From Anaerolineales bacterium UBA2232 (lineage in GTDB: Bacteria > Chloroflexota > Anaerolineae > UBA2200), in the NCBI GenBank assembly GCA_002348045.1, contig DDYO01000040.1, forward strand, positions 4,979 through 20,050: DNA of 15,072 nucleotides, written 5' to 3'. Made by a program: the position numbers and the translations under genes. The notes below the pieces were generated by a model. That model had not been told where the DNA came from, made no database searches, and saw only the letters and a list, made by a program, of their open reading frames with translations. Each line of letters starts with the position of its first letter. Position 1 is the first letter of the stretch. Below, piece after piece: positions 1-7,010 of this stretch.

Positions 1-713
1 ACGATGGCTATCAGGGCTTGTGCCTGGTGGACGCCAGTCACGCCGACTTACTCGCTCCTGCGTGGTACGATACTCCTGGCAGAGCGCTGGCTGTCACCGC
101 TCATGAAGGCCGTTTCTTCGTCGCCGACGGTTTTGGTGGACTGCGGGTCTTTGGTCCCGGCGACGCCGCAGAGATGAACGAACTGGGTTCGATGGCGACG
201 CCAGGAACCGCTCGTCGCGTTGCTGCAGTGGGCGATTTGGCGTATGTGTGCGTGCAGGAGAGCGGTGTGTTGACCGTTGACGCCGGGGACTCGGCCAACC
301 TGCAACTAGTCTCGGCGCTGTCGCTTACTGGCGATACGATGGCGGTGGCTGTTGAGGACGATAGAGCGGTCATCGCGAACGGATGGGCAGGGATTGTCAT
401 TGCAGCGGTCAGCCCGACGGGTGTCCTCACCCCAGTGGCGTCGTCTGTCACTCGAGGATTTGCCCAGTCCGTTGTGTTGAAGAACAAGGTCGTCTACGTA
501 GGCGACAGGTTTGAGGGGGTCAGTGCCATCGATACTTCAGACCCATACAACCCACGCTTGATCGGCTTTCTGCCAGGACCAGGGACGTCCCAGCAGGTGT
601 GCCTCATTGGTGACCGCGTCTTTGTAGCAGACGGCATAGGGGGCTTGATGGTGGCCAGTCAGCTGCGTTGGTCCGTTGCGGTTCCACTGGTTGGGAATGG
701 GTTTCAGCCGTGA
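1..713 (+). CDS. LVIVD-repeat beta-propeller protein, 3' part only
   Basis: The gene enters from the left edge: its frame is open from base 3 and ends at TGA 711-713, so the true start lies outside. The translated part carries about six copies of a short motif, visible as DGYQGLCLVD, DGFGGLRVFG, QESGVLTVDA, NGWAGIVIAA, DRFEGVSAID and DGIGGLMVAS, spaced 41 to 43 residues apart. This is the pattern of LVIVD repeats (PF08309), which form beta-propeller blades. Proteins of this kind are usually secreted or surface-exposed binding domains without a known reaction. Any signal peptide would be in the missing N-terminus. The stop overlaps the start of the ACT-domain gene (GTGA), so the two are probably co-translated. 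The family call is firm; no specific function can be given. Confidence 0.8.
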   Translation, partial: DGYQGLCLVDASHADLLAPAWYDTPGRALAVTAHEGRFFVADGFGGLRVFGPGDAAEMNELGSMATPGTARRVAAVGDLAYVCVQESGVLTVDAGDSANLQLVSALSLTGDTMAVAVEDDRAVIANGWAGIVIAAVSPTGVLTPVASSVTRGFAQSVVLKNKVVYVGDRFEGVSAIDTSDPYNPRLIGFLPGPGTSQQVCLIGDRVFVADGIGGLMVASQLRWSVAVPLVGNGFQP

Positions 714-1117
714 CGGCTGGCGACGGCATCGTGCTGGAGGTGCTTGCCGAGCGCCTTGCCATCGTTCGGTTATCCCCGGGCCAGGCGATACCGGTGTGGG
801 CGTGGCAGGGGAAGCTGGTTTCCGTGATCCGCACCGAGGACGAATTGTCGGTGGTGTGCTCTGAGGCTGCCATCCCGGCTGGCACGGTAGCTGCCCTCGG
901 CTGGTGTGCCTTCAAGGTCCGCGGACCTCTGAGCTTGGAGTTGACGGGTGTGCTGTCCAGCCTGGTGCAGCCACTGGCGGCGCGCCAGATCCCGGTGTTT
1001 GTGCTGTCTACTTTCGACACGGACTATGTCCTTGTCAGGGCTAACGACGTGTCGTCGGCGGTTGCTGCCCTAGAGGCGTCAGGGCACCGGGTATGTCGGG
1101 ATGCGCGGACCACCTGA
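710..1117 (+). CDS. ACT-domain protein (ACT_7 / CASTOR-like type)
   Basis: A 135-residue protein. The chosen start is GTG 710-712, overlapping the upstream stop as GTGA; an in-frame ATG at 668 lies inside the previous gene and adds non-family residues. Residues 6-60 hold the N-terminal part with RTEDELSVVC (41-50). Residues 66-127 form the ACT-like half, with FKVRGPL, then LTGVLSSLVQPLA, then VFVLSTFDTDYVLV. This order is typical of small stand-alone ACT_7 proteins, which resemble amino-acid-sensing modules; the ligand and partner are unknown. There is no enzyme domain attached. Overlap with the LVIVD-repeat gene suggests one transcript, although the two families have no obvious shared task. 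Family call confident, role unknown. Confidence 0.85.
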   Translation: MTAGDGIVLEVLAERLAIVRLSPGQAIPVWAWQGKLVSVIRTEDELSVVCSEAAIPAGTVAALGWCAFKVRGPLSLELTGVLSSLVQPLAARQIPVFVLSTFDTDYVLVRANDVSSAVAALEASGHRVCRDARTT

Positions 1118-1140
1118 CGAGATGGCGCGGCGTTGCCATG

Positions 1141-1161
1141 GGCTCATGCAGGTCTAGTCCA
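1141..1161 (+). repeat. Dispersed intergenic repeat, copy 1
   Basis: Twenty-one bases beginning 24 bases after the ACT gene stop: GGCTCA, T, GCAGGTCTAG, T, CCA. The same string with only two substitutions lies at 14982-15002, also shortly after a gene end and on the same strand. The similarity extends weakly on both sides (GGCGTTGCC versus GGCGTGCC upstream; a CCGG-rich stretch downstream). Confidence 0.5.
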
Positions 1162-1169
1162 ACCGGTCC

Positions 1170-1198
1170 TTGGGGCTTGAGGTGTGGACGAGTATAAT
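1170..1198 (+). promoter_or_regulatory. Predicted sigma-70-type promoter of the glycosyltransferase operon
   Basis: A perfect TATAAT at 1193-1198 has TTGGGG at 1170-1175, 17 bases upstream. It lies in the gap between the ACT gene and the glycosyltransferase, about 120 bases before the ATG at 1318. The -10 is strong, the -35 only partial (TTG). Confidence 0.55.
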
Positions 1199-1317
1199 TC
1201 CTCGTCGCTGGTGCGCGGTGGGCTGCTGAGCGCGGACTGCTGCGCGTGTCGCCACCAGGAGGGTCGGCTTCCGCTGGCGCTGTGCAGCAACGAGAACTCG
1301 GAACCGAGAGGTCGTGG

Positions 1318-2478
1318 ATGTTGGGCAATGGCGGAAAGCGAATACTGATCCTGATGTCCGACTCTGGTGGTGGACATCGCGCCAGCGCCGAGGCGCTTAA
1401 GGCAGCCTTCAACGAGCGCTTTCCCTTGCGGTTCCAGGTGGACATCGTCGACTTGTGGCGCAATCATACCTTCTGGCCGGTCAATCGTCTTCCCAATGCT
1501 TACCGGTTTATCGCCACCGATACGCCTCGGTTCTACCGTCTTCTTTATGAGGTGGGCGACAGGCCGGTGGTTAGTCGCTCGATGATGGACGTCATATCCA
1601 GGGTGCTGAAGAGACCCATCAGCCGGGCATTCGAGACTTACAACCCGGACTTGGTCGTCTCCGTCCATCCGCTGATGCAGGATGTGCCCCTGGCCGTACT
1701 CAGGGCCATGGGCAAGGCCATACCGTTCGTCGCTGTTGTAACGGATCTGGTATCGATCCATGCCACCTGGTTTGAGCCAGAGGTAACCCTGTGCTTCGTG
1801 GCGAGCGAGGAGGCTCGGCAACTTGCGCTGCGTTCGGGCCTCCAGCCACACCAGGTGCGGTTGTCTGGACTGCCCATCCGTCCAGCGTTCGCACAGGAGA
1901 ACCGAAGCCGTGAAACAATACGGGCCGAGCTGGGACTGGCGGCCGACATTCCTCTTGTGTTACTGGTGAGCGGCGGTGAGGGCATGGGACCAGTCGCTGA
2001 GATCGCGGCGGCTGTGGCGAGGCGTTTGGCGCCGATTGGCGCTGATCATCCGCTGGGGCAGCTGGCGGTGGTCTGTGGCTGGAACACAAAGCTCCACCAG
2101 GACCTGCTGAACCGCAAGTGGCCGGTGCCGGTGGCCGTTAATCGCTATGTAGACAACATGCCGCAATGGATGCACGCGTCAGACATGATCATTACCAAAG
2201 CAGGCCCGGGAACTATCTCTGAAGCACTGATCGTGGGCTTGCCGATAGTTCTGAGTGGGCATTTGCCGGGACAGGAAGAGGGCAACGTTCCCTGGGTGCT
2301 GCAGCACAGAGTGGGCACTTACAGCACAGACCCGGCTGAGATCGCTAGCATCGTCGCGCGATGGTTGGGCCCTGAGCGGGCGTCGCTGGAGGCCATGAGG
2401 GAGCGTGCGAAGGCTCTGGCAAAGCCGCAAGCGGTCTACGAGATCGTTGAGCAAGTTGCCGCCTTGCTGCCCGAATAG
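1318..2478 (+). CDS. MGDG-synthase-like GT28 family glycosyltransferase
   Basis: A 386-residue GT-B glycosyltransferase of the monogalactosyldiacylglycerol synthase / processive diacylglycerol glucosyltransferase group (PF06925 plus a GT28 C-terminal domain). The family transfers galactose or glucose from a UDP-sugar to diacylglycerol at the inner membrane face. The acceptor-side domain starts with SDSGGGHRASAEAL (14-27) and runs to about 180, including VTDLVSIHATWFEP (141-154). The nucleotide-sugar domain spans about 212-380, with LLVSGGEGMG (215-224) and the donor loop TKAGPGTISEA (293-303) followed by GLPIVLSG. Start ATG 1318 is preferred over an upstream in-frame GTG at 1246 because GAGAGG lies 6 bases ahead and the family begins here. 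No membrane segment is seen. The exact sugar and acceptor cannot be told. First gene of an apparent operon. Confidence 0.87.
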   Translation: MLGNGGKRILILMSDSGGGHRASAEALKAAFNERFPLRFQVDIVDLWRNHTFWPVNRLPNAYRFIATDTPRFYRLLYEVGDRPVVSRSMMDVISRVLKRPISRAFETYNPDLVVSVHPLMQDVPLAVLRAMGKAIPFVAVVTDLVSIHATWFEPEVTLCFVASEEARQLALRSGLQPHQVRLSGLPIRPAFAQENRSRETIRAELGLAADIPLVLLVSGGEGMGPVAEIAAAVARRLAPIGADHPLGQLAVVCGWNTKLHQDLLNRKWPVPVAVNRYVDNMPQWMHASDMIITKAGPGTISEALIVGLPIVLSGHLPGQEEGNVPWVLQHRVGTYSTDPAEIASIVARWLGPERASLEAMRERAKALAKPQAVYEIVEQVAALLPE

Positions 2479-2567
2479 TGACAGCTAACAGCCAAGAGAG
2501 TGACTCGCCGCAAGGCGCAGGGGTGGTGTTTGCAGTATTGGGTCATCCGCAATCTGGGGAGGATGGT

Positions 2568-3560
2568 GTGATCGGTCGGACGGCAGAAGGTAAGCGGCTG
2601 CCTGTCATCGTCGATACGGACGTGGCGGCTGATGACTGGATGGCTATGCTTTTTCTGCTACGGCATCCCGATGTCGAAGTGCGTGCGGTATTGGTGTCGG
2701 CCACAGGAGAAGCTCATGCAGGTCCCGGTGTGCGCACAGCAGCCAATCTCCTGGCACTGGCGCGTCAGGCCCACGTTCCCGTGGCGGTTGGCCGCGAGTC
2801 CCCGTTGATGGGTAATCATGCGTTTCCGGATCATGTCCGGAGGGCTGTCGACGAGGTCATGGGGCTCACGCTGCCCGAGAACCCGGCGCCGGACGTGCGA
2901 CCGGATGCCGTAGCACTGCTGCATTCCACCCTGCTGAACTGCCAGCAGAAGGCGGTGTTGGTGGCCCTAGGACCGTTGACCAATCTGGGCGAAGCGGTTC
3001 AGCGACATTTCGATCTAGCACGCTACGTCGAAATGCTGTATGTCATGGGCGGTGCCGTGGACGTGCCGGGTAATCTGCACGCAGAAGGCGAGGCTGCCGG
3101 TAACGTGTTCGCCGAGTGGAATCTCTACTGCGATCCGTACGCTGCTGACATCGTGTTTCAATCTGGTCTTCCTATCACCCTGGTCCCACTGGACGCCACG
3201 AACCAAGTCCCGATGACTCGGGAGTTTCGCGATCGACTGGCAAGGGATCGGACAACCCCGGAAGCGGACTTTGTGCATCGCATCATCGCCCGCACCGAGG
3301 CCTACTTCAAGTTGGAATACACTTACTTCTGGGATCCGTTGGCAGCAGCCATTGCCACGGACAATTCTCTGGGCCACTTTGAAGAACGCAAGCTCAAGGT
3401 CGTCTACGACGAGGGTGGTCAGAGCGGTCGAACCGTCGAGTCGGCGGACGGGATGCCCATAAGGGTTTGTGTGGGCGTAGATGTTCCGCGATTCGAGCAG
3501 TTCTTTGTGGATGTGCTCAACGGACGTCTAGCTAGTAACCGGAACAAGGAGGTCACGTGA
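2568..3560 (+). CDS. Inosine-uridine-type nucleoside hydrolase with Trp replacing the active-site His
   Basis: A 330-residue protein of the IU_nuc_hydro family, which cleaves the N-glycosidic bond of ribonucleosides using a calcium ion held by an Asp cluster. The signature VDTDVAADD (15-23) supplies D16, D18, D22 and D23. The sugar-binding motif is EWN at E183-N185 with D189 after it, and the C-terminal metal Asp is D256. The residue before that Asp, usually the His of an HD motif, is W255 (FWDP). Start GTG 2568 is chosen because GGGGAGGA precedes it closely and the family begins about here. The alternative GTG at 2478 overlaps the previous stop (TAGTG) and adds 30 non-conserved residues. The 3' end overlaps the nitroreductase (GTGA), so they are co-translated. 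Substrate unknown; ordinary purine or pyrimidine nucleosides are possible but not shown. Confidence 0.85.
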   Translation: MIGRTAEGKRLPVIVDTDVAADDWMAMLFLLRHPDVEVRAVLVSATGEAHAGPGVRTAANLLALARQAHVPVAVGRESPLMGNHAFPDHVRRAVDEVMGLTLPENPAPDVRPDAVALLHSTLLNCQQKAVLVALGPLTNLGEAVQRHFDLARYVEMLYVMGGAVDVPGNLHAEGEAAGNVFAEWNLYCDPYAADIVFQSGLPITLVPLDATNQVPMTREFRDRLARDRTTPEADFVHRIIARTEAYFKLEYTYFWDPLAAAIATDNSLGHFEERKLKVVYDEGGQSGRTVESADGMPIRVCVGVDVPRFEQFFVDVLNGRLASNRNKEVT

Positions 3561-4129
3561 CGATTCCAGAACTGGTGCTCAAGTGCCGAAGCTTCCGACG
3601 TTTCTATGAGGATGTGCCCATTGACCGCGAAACACTGCGCGAACTGATCAACTTGGCTCGCTTGGCGGCGTCGGCACGCAATACCCAGCCGCTAAAGTAC
3701 ATGCTCTCGTGGGAACCTGAGCGCAATGCGATCATCTTTGCTCATGTGGGATGGGCCTCGGCTCTCAAGACATGGCCGGGACCGCCTGAGGGAGAGAGGC
3801 CGACTGCTTACGTCCTCATACTACTGGACAAGACCATCAGCAGTGATGCCGGTGTGGATCCAGGAATCGCCGGACAGAACATCCTGCTGGGCGCAGTGGA
3901 AAAGGGACTGGGCGGTTGTATGCTGGGTTCGGTGAAGCGACCCGAGGTGGCCAAGGCCTTGGGCATTCCCGATCGCTATGATGTGCTGCTGGCCATCGCG
4001 TTGGGCAAGCCCAAGGAGACAGTCGTTATCGATCCAATGCCCGCTTCTGGTGATTTCGCCTACTGGCGTGATTCGGACCAGGTTCATCACGTTCCCAAGC
4101 GGTCTCTGGATGAACTGATCATCGGCTAG
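3557..4129 (+). CDS. Nitroreductase-family FMN oxidoreductase
   Basis: A 190-residue, single-domain nitroreductase-family protein. The N-terminus RSFRRFYEDVPI (11-22) and LARLAASARNTQPLKY (33-48) match the FMN-phosphate-binding start of the family. GQNILLGAVEKGLGGCMLGS (106-125) is the typical central helix and turn, followed by ALGIPDRYDVLLAIALGKPKE. Members use FMN and NAD(P)H to reduce nitroaromatics, quinones, flavins or other acceptors; the physiological substrate is not visible. GTG 3557 overlaps the nucleoside hydrolase stop and has a full AAGGAGG 5 bases ahead, so the start is secure. Some short members of this family reduce protein-bound or ring-modified substrates, but nothing here selects among these. 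The gene sits third in the predicted operon. Confidence 0.88.
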   Translation: MTIPELVLKCRSFRRFYEDVPIDRETLRELINLARLAASARNTQPLKYMLSWEPERNAIIFAHVGWASALKTWPGPPEGERPTAYVLILLDKTISSDAGVDPGIAGQNILLGAVEKGLGGCMLGSVKRPEVAKALGIPDRYDVLLAIALGKPKETVVIDPMPASGDFAYWRDSDQVHHVPKRSLDELIIG

Positions 4130-4283
4130 AAGAGTCTGTGCGGAGCGTTGGCAGCCACAAGCGCTTTGTAGCGGTCGTTGGCAGTGAATGCTGAGTCCAT
4201 GGATGGTGCAGCGCAAGGGCTGTTTCTCTGCGCGCCAGGCGGCGTTCCTAGCGTCGTACGATGTCTTGTATGGAGAGGCAGGC

Positions 4284-5078
4284 ATGACGAAACTGGCTCG
4301 ATTTCTCGACGTGGACAACGTGGTTCGCTATGGAATAGTGAGTACGGAGGGCAGTTTGCAAGTCCTGGACGGCGAGCCCTGGGGTGATTGGAGGCGCAGC
4401 GGCTCTGTTGTGCCGCTGTCCAAAGTGCGGTTGTTGGCCCCCGTGGCTCCGCCTAACATCATTGCTTTTGGTCTGAACTATCGCGGTCATGCTCAGGAGG
4501 CTGGGATCGCTCTGCCGACCCTACCACTTCTGTTCCTCAAGGCCACGACCTCAACCTGCGGGCCGGGTCATCCGATCCTGCTGCCAAAGATGGCGCCCGA
4601 CGAGGTGGACTATGAGTGCGAGTTGGTGATCGTCATCGGCAAGCCCGCCCACGATGTTCCCGTCGAGCGGGCTCTGGACTATGTCCTGGGCTATACGTGC
4701 GGCAATGACGTGAGCGCCAGGGACTGCCAGTTGCGAATCGATGGCCAGTGGGCACGAGGCAAATCGTTCGACACGTTCTGTCCACTGGGGCCATGGATCG
4801 AAACCGACCTTGATCCCGACAACGTGCGCATAAGCACACGTCTGAACGGCCAGGTCATGCAAGAGTCAAATACCAGTGACCTCATCTTCTCCTGCCGCGA
4901 GCTGATCTCCTTCGCCTCCAGGGCAATGACCCTGCTTCCGGGCACCATTCTGATGACGGGAACGCCGTCCGGGGTGGGTTTCGCGCGAAAGCCTCCGGTG
5001 TTCTTGAAAGTGGGCGATGTAGTTGAGATCGAGATTGAGGGCATTGGCACGCTCACCAATCCGGTGGCCGCCGCGTAG
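4284..5078 (+). CDS. Fumarylacetoacetate hydrolase (FAH) family protein
   Basis: A 264-residue FAH-fold protein. Family members are metal-dependent hydrolases, decarboxylases or isomerases of 2-oxo acids from aromatic or sugar-acid breakdown. The core shows FGLNYRGHAQEAG, then FLKATTSTCGPG, then the metal ligands DYECE (E111 and E113) and NDVSARD (D142), then KSFDTFCPLGPW and the C-terminal TGTPSGVG. All usual metal ligands are present, so it should be active. ATG 4284 is chosen because GGAGAGG ends 5 bases ahead; an upstream in-frame start at 4188 adds 32 non-family residues. The short N-terminal extension before the FAH core is normal for the family. It follows the nitroreductase after 154 bases and may belong to the same transcript. 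The specific substrate is not predictable, because sequence motifs do not separate FAH-family activities well. Confidence 0.87.
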   Translation: MTKLARFLDVDNVVRYGIVSTEGSLQVLDGEPWGDWRRSGSVVPLSKVRLLAPVAPPNIIAFGLNYRGHAQEAGIALPTLPLLFLKATTSTCGPGHPILLPKMAPDEVDYECELVIVIGKPAHDVPVERALDYVLGYTCGNDVSARDCQLRIDGQWARGKSFDTFCPLGPWIETDLDPDNVRISTRLNGQVMQESNTSDLIFSCRELISFASRAMTLLPGTILMTGTPSGVGFARKPPVFLKVGDVVEIEIEGIGTLTNPVAAA

Positions 5079-5107
5079 GCCAGTCTGAGCGTTGCGAGTT
5101 CGGCAAT

Positions 5108-5124
5108 CTCATGTGGTCTCAGTC
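5108..5124 (+). repeat. Possible degenerate third copy of the intergenic repeat
   Basis: CTCATG-TGGTCT-CAGTC lies 30 bases after the FAH-family gene stop and resembles the core of the repeats at 1141 and 14982 if one gap and one insertion are allowed. A GCGTTGC string lies upstream, as at copy 1. The match is weak and may be chance. Confidence 0.2.
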
Positions 5125-5231
5125 GCCAAGAGGCCTGGATGCGTCATCGGGCAGGGCGATTTGGTCACGCTTTGGAAGTCGTGTTGACAGAGGACCCAAT
5201 TGCGCCGCGCAGGTGCAACGTGCCTTGAAGG

Positions 5232-6068
5232 TCAAGTCGCCAATCGGTCCCCAACCCAGGCGATGATGGTCTGCAGTACCTCGTCCTGCTCGGTCTCGTT
5301 GTGCAACTCGTGCAAGAGCCCAGACCACTGATGGTACGCAGTGTCTGCTGGCGCGCACGCTGCAAAAGCTTGGCAGGCCTGCGGAGAGACGATGGGGTCA
5401 TCGCTACCATTCATCAGTAAGAGGGGAACCGTAAGTTGGTCGGCCTGTTCAGTGAGCCGCTTGCCGTGGTTGATCATGTCGAGTCCCAGGCGCGCGCTGA
5501 CACGGTCGTGAACGAGAGGGTCTGAAGTGTATGCCTGGGCAACGGCGGGATCCCTGGACAAGCCCTGTGGGTCAAGGGAATTGCTCATCACAAAGCTCGG
5601 CACCAGGTTGTAGAGAAGCTGCCCAAGGATGAGCTTCCACGCGGGGGGCTCAAATGCCGCCGCAAGGAACGGGGCGGTCACGACAGCGCCGGAGATTTGC
5701 GGCCGGCGACTGAGCAGGTAGCATAGGACGAGGTTTCCTCCCAAGCTGTGTCCGTACAGGAACTGAGGAACCTTGGGGAAGCGGCCTTCCGCTTGTCGCA
5801 GGAGCTCGTCGATATCCGCCATGAGGTGGTCATAGGAACTCGAGTGCCCCCGTTGGCCCTGCGACCGTCCGTGGCCGCGGAGGTCAAAACCCATCAGGGC
5901 GAGACCGACGTCGGTCATCTTCTGCCCCACGTGCTGGTAGCGCCCGATGTGCTCTCCCAAACCGTGCACCAAACACAGCACGGCCCGCGGCGGAGCCAGT
6001 GGTTCCCACACCCGCCCTGACAGCTCCAGCCCGTCTGCTGTGTTCCAACTCAAGGACTGACTGCTCAC
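5232..6068 (-). CDS. Alpha/beta hydrolase, monoacylglycerol-lipase-like
   Basis: A 278-residue serine hydrolase of the Hydrolase_4 / monoacylglycerol lipase type, expected to hydrolyse monoacylglycerols or other lysolipid or ester substrates. The oxyanion region is VHGLGEHIGRY (34-44), the DLRGHGRSQG loop is at 62-71 and the nucleophile elbow GHSLGG holds Ser108. The acid is Asp224 in NGSDDPIV, and the base is His253 in LLHELHNE. All three catalytic residues are therefore present, and the length is normal. No signal peptide or membrane segment is seen, so it is probably cytoplasmic or peripheral. The start is a GTG at 6066-6068 with AGGAGG 5 bases ahead. The gene is convergent with the FAH-family gene and divergent from the LysE-type gene. 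A link to the glycerolipid glycosyltransferase at 1318 is tempting but is only inference. Confidence 0.9.
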   Translation of the reverse strand: MSSQSLSWNTADGLELSGRVWEPLAPPRAVLCLVHGLGEHIGRYQHVGQKMTDVGLALMGFDLRGHGRSQGQRGHSSSYDHLMADIDELLRQAEGRFPKVPQFLYGHSLGGNLVLCYLLSRRPQISGAVVTAPFLAAAFEPPAWKLILGQLLYNLVPSFVMSNSLDPQGLSRDPAVAQAYTSDPLVHDRVSARLGLDMINHGKRLTEQADQLTVPLLLMNGSDDPIVSPQACQAFAACAPADTAYHQWSGLLHELHNETEQDEVLQTIIAWVGDRLAT

Positions 6069-6129
6069 GCAACCCTCCTAGACGCTCTATATGCTTCCGA
6101 GTAGCGCTCGTTAACTTGCTACGCTCGCC

Positions 6130-6158
6130 ATTGTATCAGACTTGGGCGTGGTGAGCAA
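6130..6158 (-). promoter_or_regulatory. Predicted promoter of the alpha/beta hydrolase
   Basis: On the minus strand TTGCTC (6158-6153) is followed after exactly 17 bases by TACAAT (6135-6130). Transcription would begin near 6123, giving a leader of about 55 bases before the GTG at 6068. Both hexamers match the sigma-70 consensus in at least four positions. Confidence 0.5.
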
Positions 6159-6221
6159 CCAGCTCTGCTCCATGGCGATGCCTGCAAGAGACAACATAGT
6201 GCCTGTCAGCATCGGCCGTGA

Positions 6222-6251
6222 TTGCTGCGAAACGGTTGGGTGGAGTAGAAT
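6222..6251 (+). promoter_or_regulatory. Predicted promoter of the LysE-YbaK-OCD cluster
   Basis: TTGCTG at 6222-6227 and TAGAAT at 6246-6251, 18 bases apart, lie in the 288-base divergent gap between the hydrolase and the exporter. The predicted leader is about 100 bases. I see no riboswitch signature or clear terminator hairpin in the rest of this gap. Confidence 0.4.
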
Positions 6252-6356
6252 TGGCTGTGTCGTCGGAGGTCAGAGGTCATCGGCCCTGTAGCCGCACAGC
6301 TGTTCACTCGGGCTGAGTGTCGTACAGTTCCCTGATCGTAAACACGGGCGGTCGGT

Positions 6357-6965
6357 GTGGCAGCAGTCATGTTTAGGGGCCTGATGTTTGGTTTGATGGT
6401 CGCCGCGCCTGTCGGACCCATCAGCTTGGTCTGTATTCAGCGCACCGTCAAGCATGGGCGCAAGGCCGGGATTGTGTCTGGACTTGGTGCGGCAACTGCC
6501 GACCTCTTGTATGGGATTGTTGCTGCCATGGGTCTGAACGCGCTCACCCGAAGTGTGGTGGGCCATGAGTTGCTGTTGCGCTTGGTAGGGGGGCTTCTCC
6601 TGGTGTACTTGGGAGTCCGTGCAGCACTGGCTAGCAGCCTTAGTGGGCCTTCTGGGCCATCGCGCGTGTCGGTCTGGGGCGACTACACTTCGGTCCTGCT
6701 CTTGACGCTGTCGAATCCCATGACGATCCTGTTGTTTGGAGCAATCTTGGCGAGTGACGGCATGGGCACTCGACACGAGGTTCTACCCAGCGTAGTGGCC
6801 GTGTGTGGAATATTCTGCGGCTCCACGGTCTGGTGGTTGACGCTGGCGACCATGGTTGATGCGCTCCGGGAACGAGTCAGCGAAGGAGTTCTGGCCGTGA
6901 CCGGCCGTGTGGCGGGCGCGGCAATTGCGGCGTGGGGCATATGGGCGATCTGCCAGGCTCTCTAA
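6357..6965 (+). CDS. LysE/RhtB-family amino-acid exporter
   Basis: A 202-residue, strongly hydrophobic inner-membrane protein of the LysE superfamily, which exports amino acids and related small compounds. The N-terminal signature is GLMFGLMVAAPVGPIS (8-23), followed by the conserved basic turn RTVKHGRKAG and GLGAATADLLYG. The APVGP form, instead of the more common PGP, is shared by many LysE-type proteins with the GLGAATAD motif. Hydrophobic segments lie near residues 4-22, 40-60, 70-90, 108-130, 140-165 and 178-200, consistent with five or six membrane passes. The start is uncertain: GTG 6357 or ATG 6369, neither with a strong ribosome-binding site. It is followed at 45 bases by the tRNA deacylase gene. 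The substrate is unknown. Confidence 0.88.
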   Translation: MAAVMFRGLMFGLMVAAPVGPISLVCIQRTVKHGRKAGIVSGLGAATADLLYGIVAAMGLNALTRSVVGHELLLRLVGGLLLVYLGVRAALASSLSGPSGPSRVSVWGDYTSVLLLTLSNPMTILLFGAILASDGMGTRHEVLPSVVAVCGIFCGSTVWWLTLATMVDALRERVSEGVLAVTGRVAGAAIAAWGIWAICQAL

Positions 6966-7010
6966 TGACTGCATCTTTCTGGTTACGTTGGTTGTTCTGT
7001 GAGGTGTTTG

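Noticed and set aside
1144..1851. A 235-codon minus-strand frame
   Set aside because: It overlaps the promoter and start of the glycosyltransferase on the other strand and shows no domain.
2711..2726. GCTCATGCAGGTC, a 13-base match to the dispersed repeat
   Set aside because: It lies inside the nucleoside hydrolase coding sequence and the match stops abruptly; chance is enough to explain it.
5184..5189. TTGACA as a -35 box in the convergent gap
   Set aside because: No -10-like hexamer stands 16 to 18 bases downstream, and the next gene on that strand is over 1 kb away.
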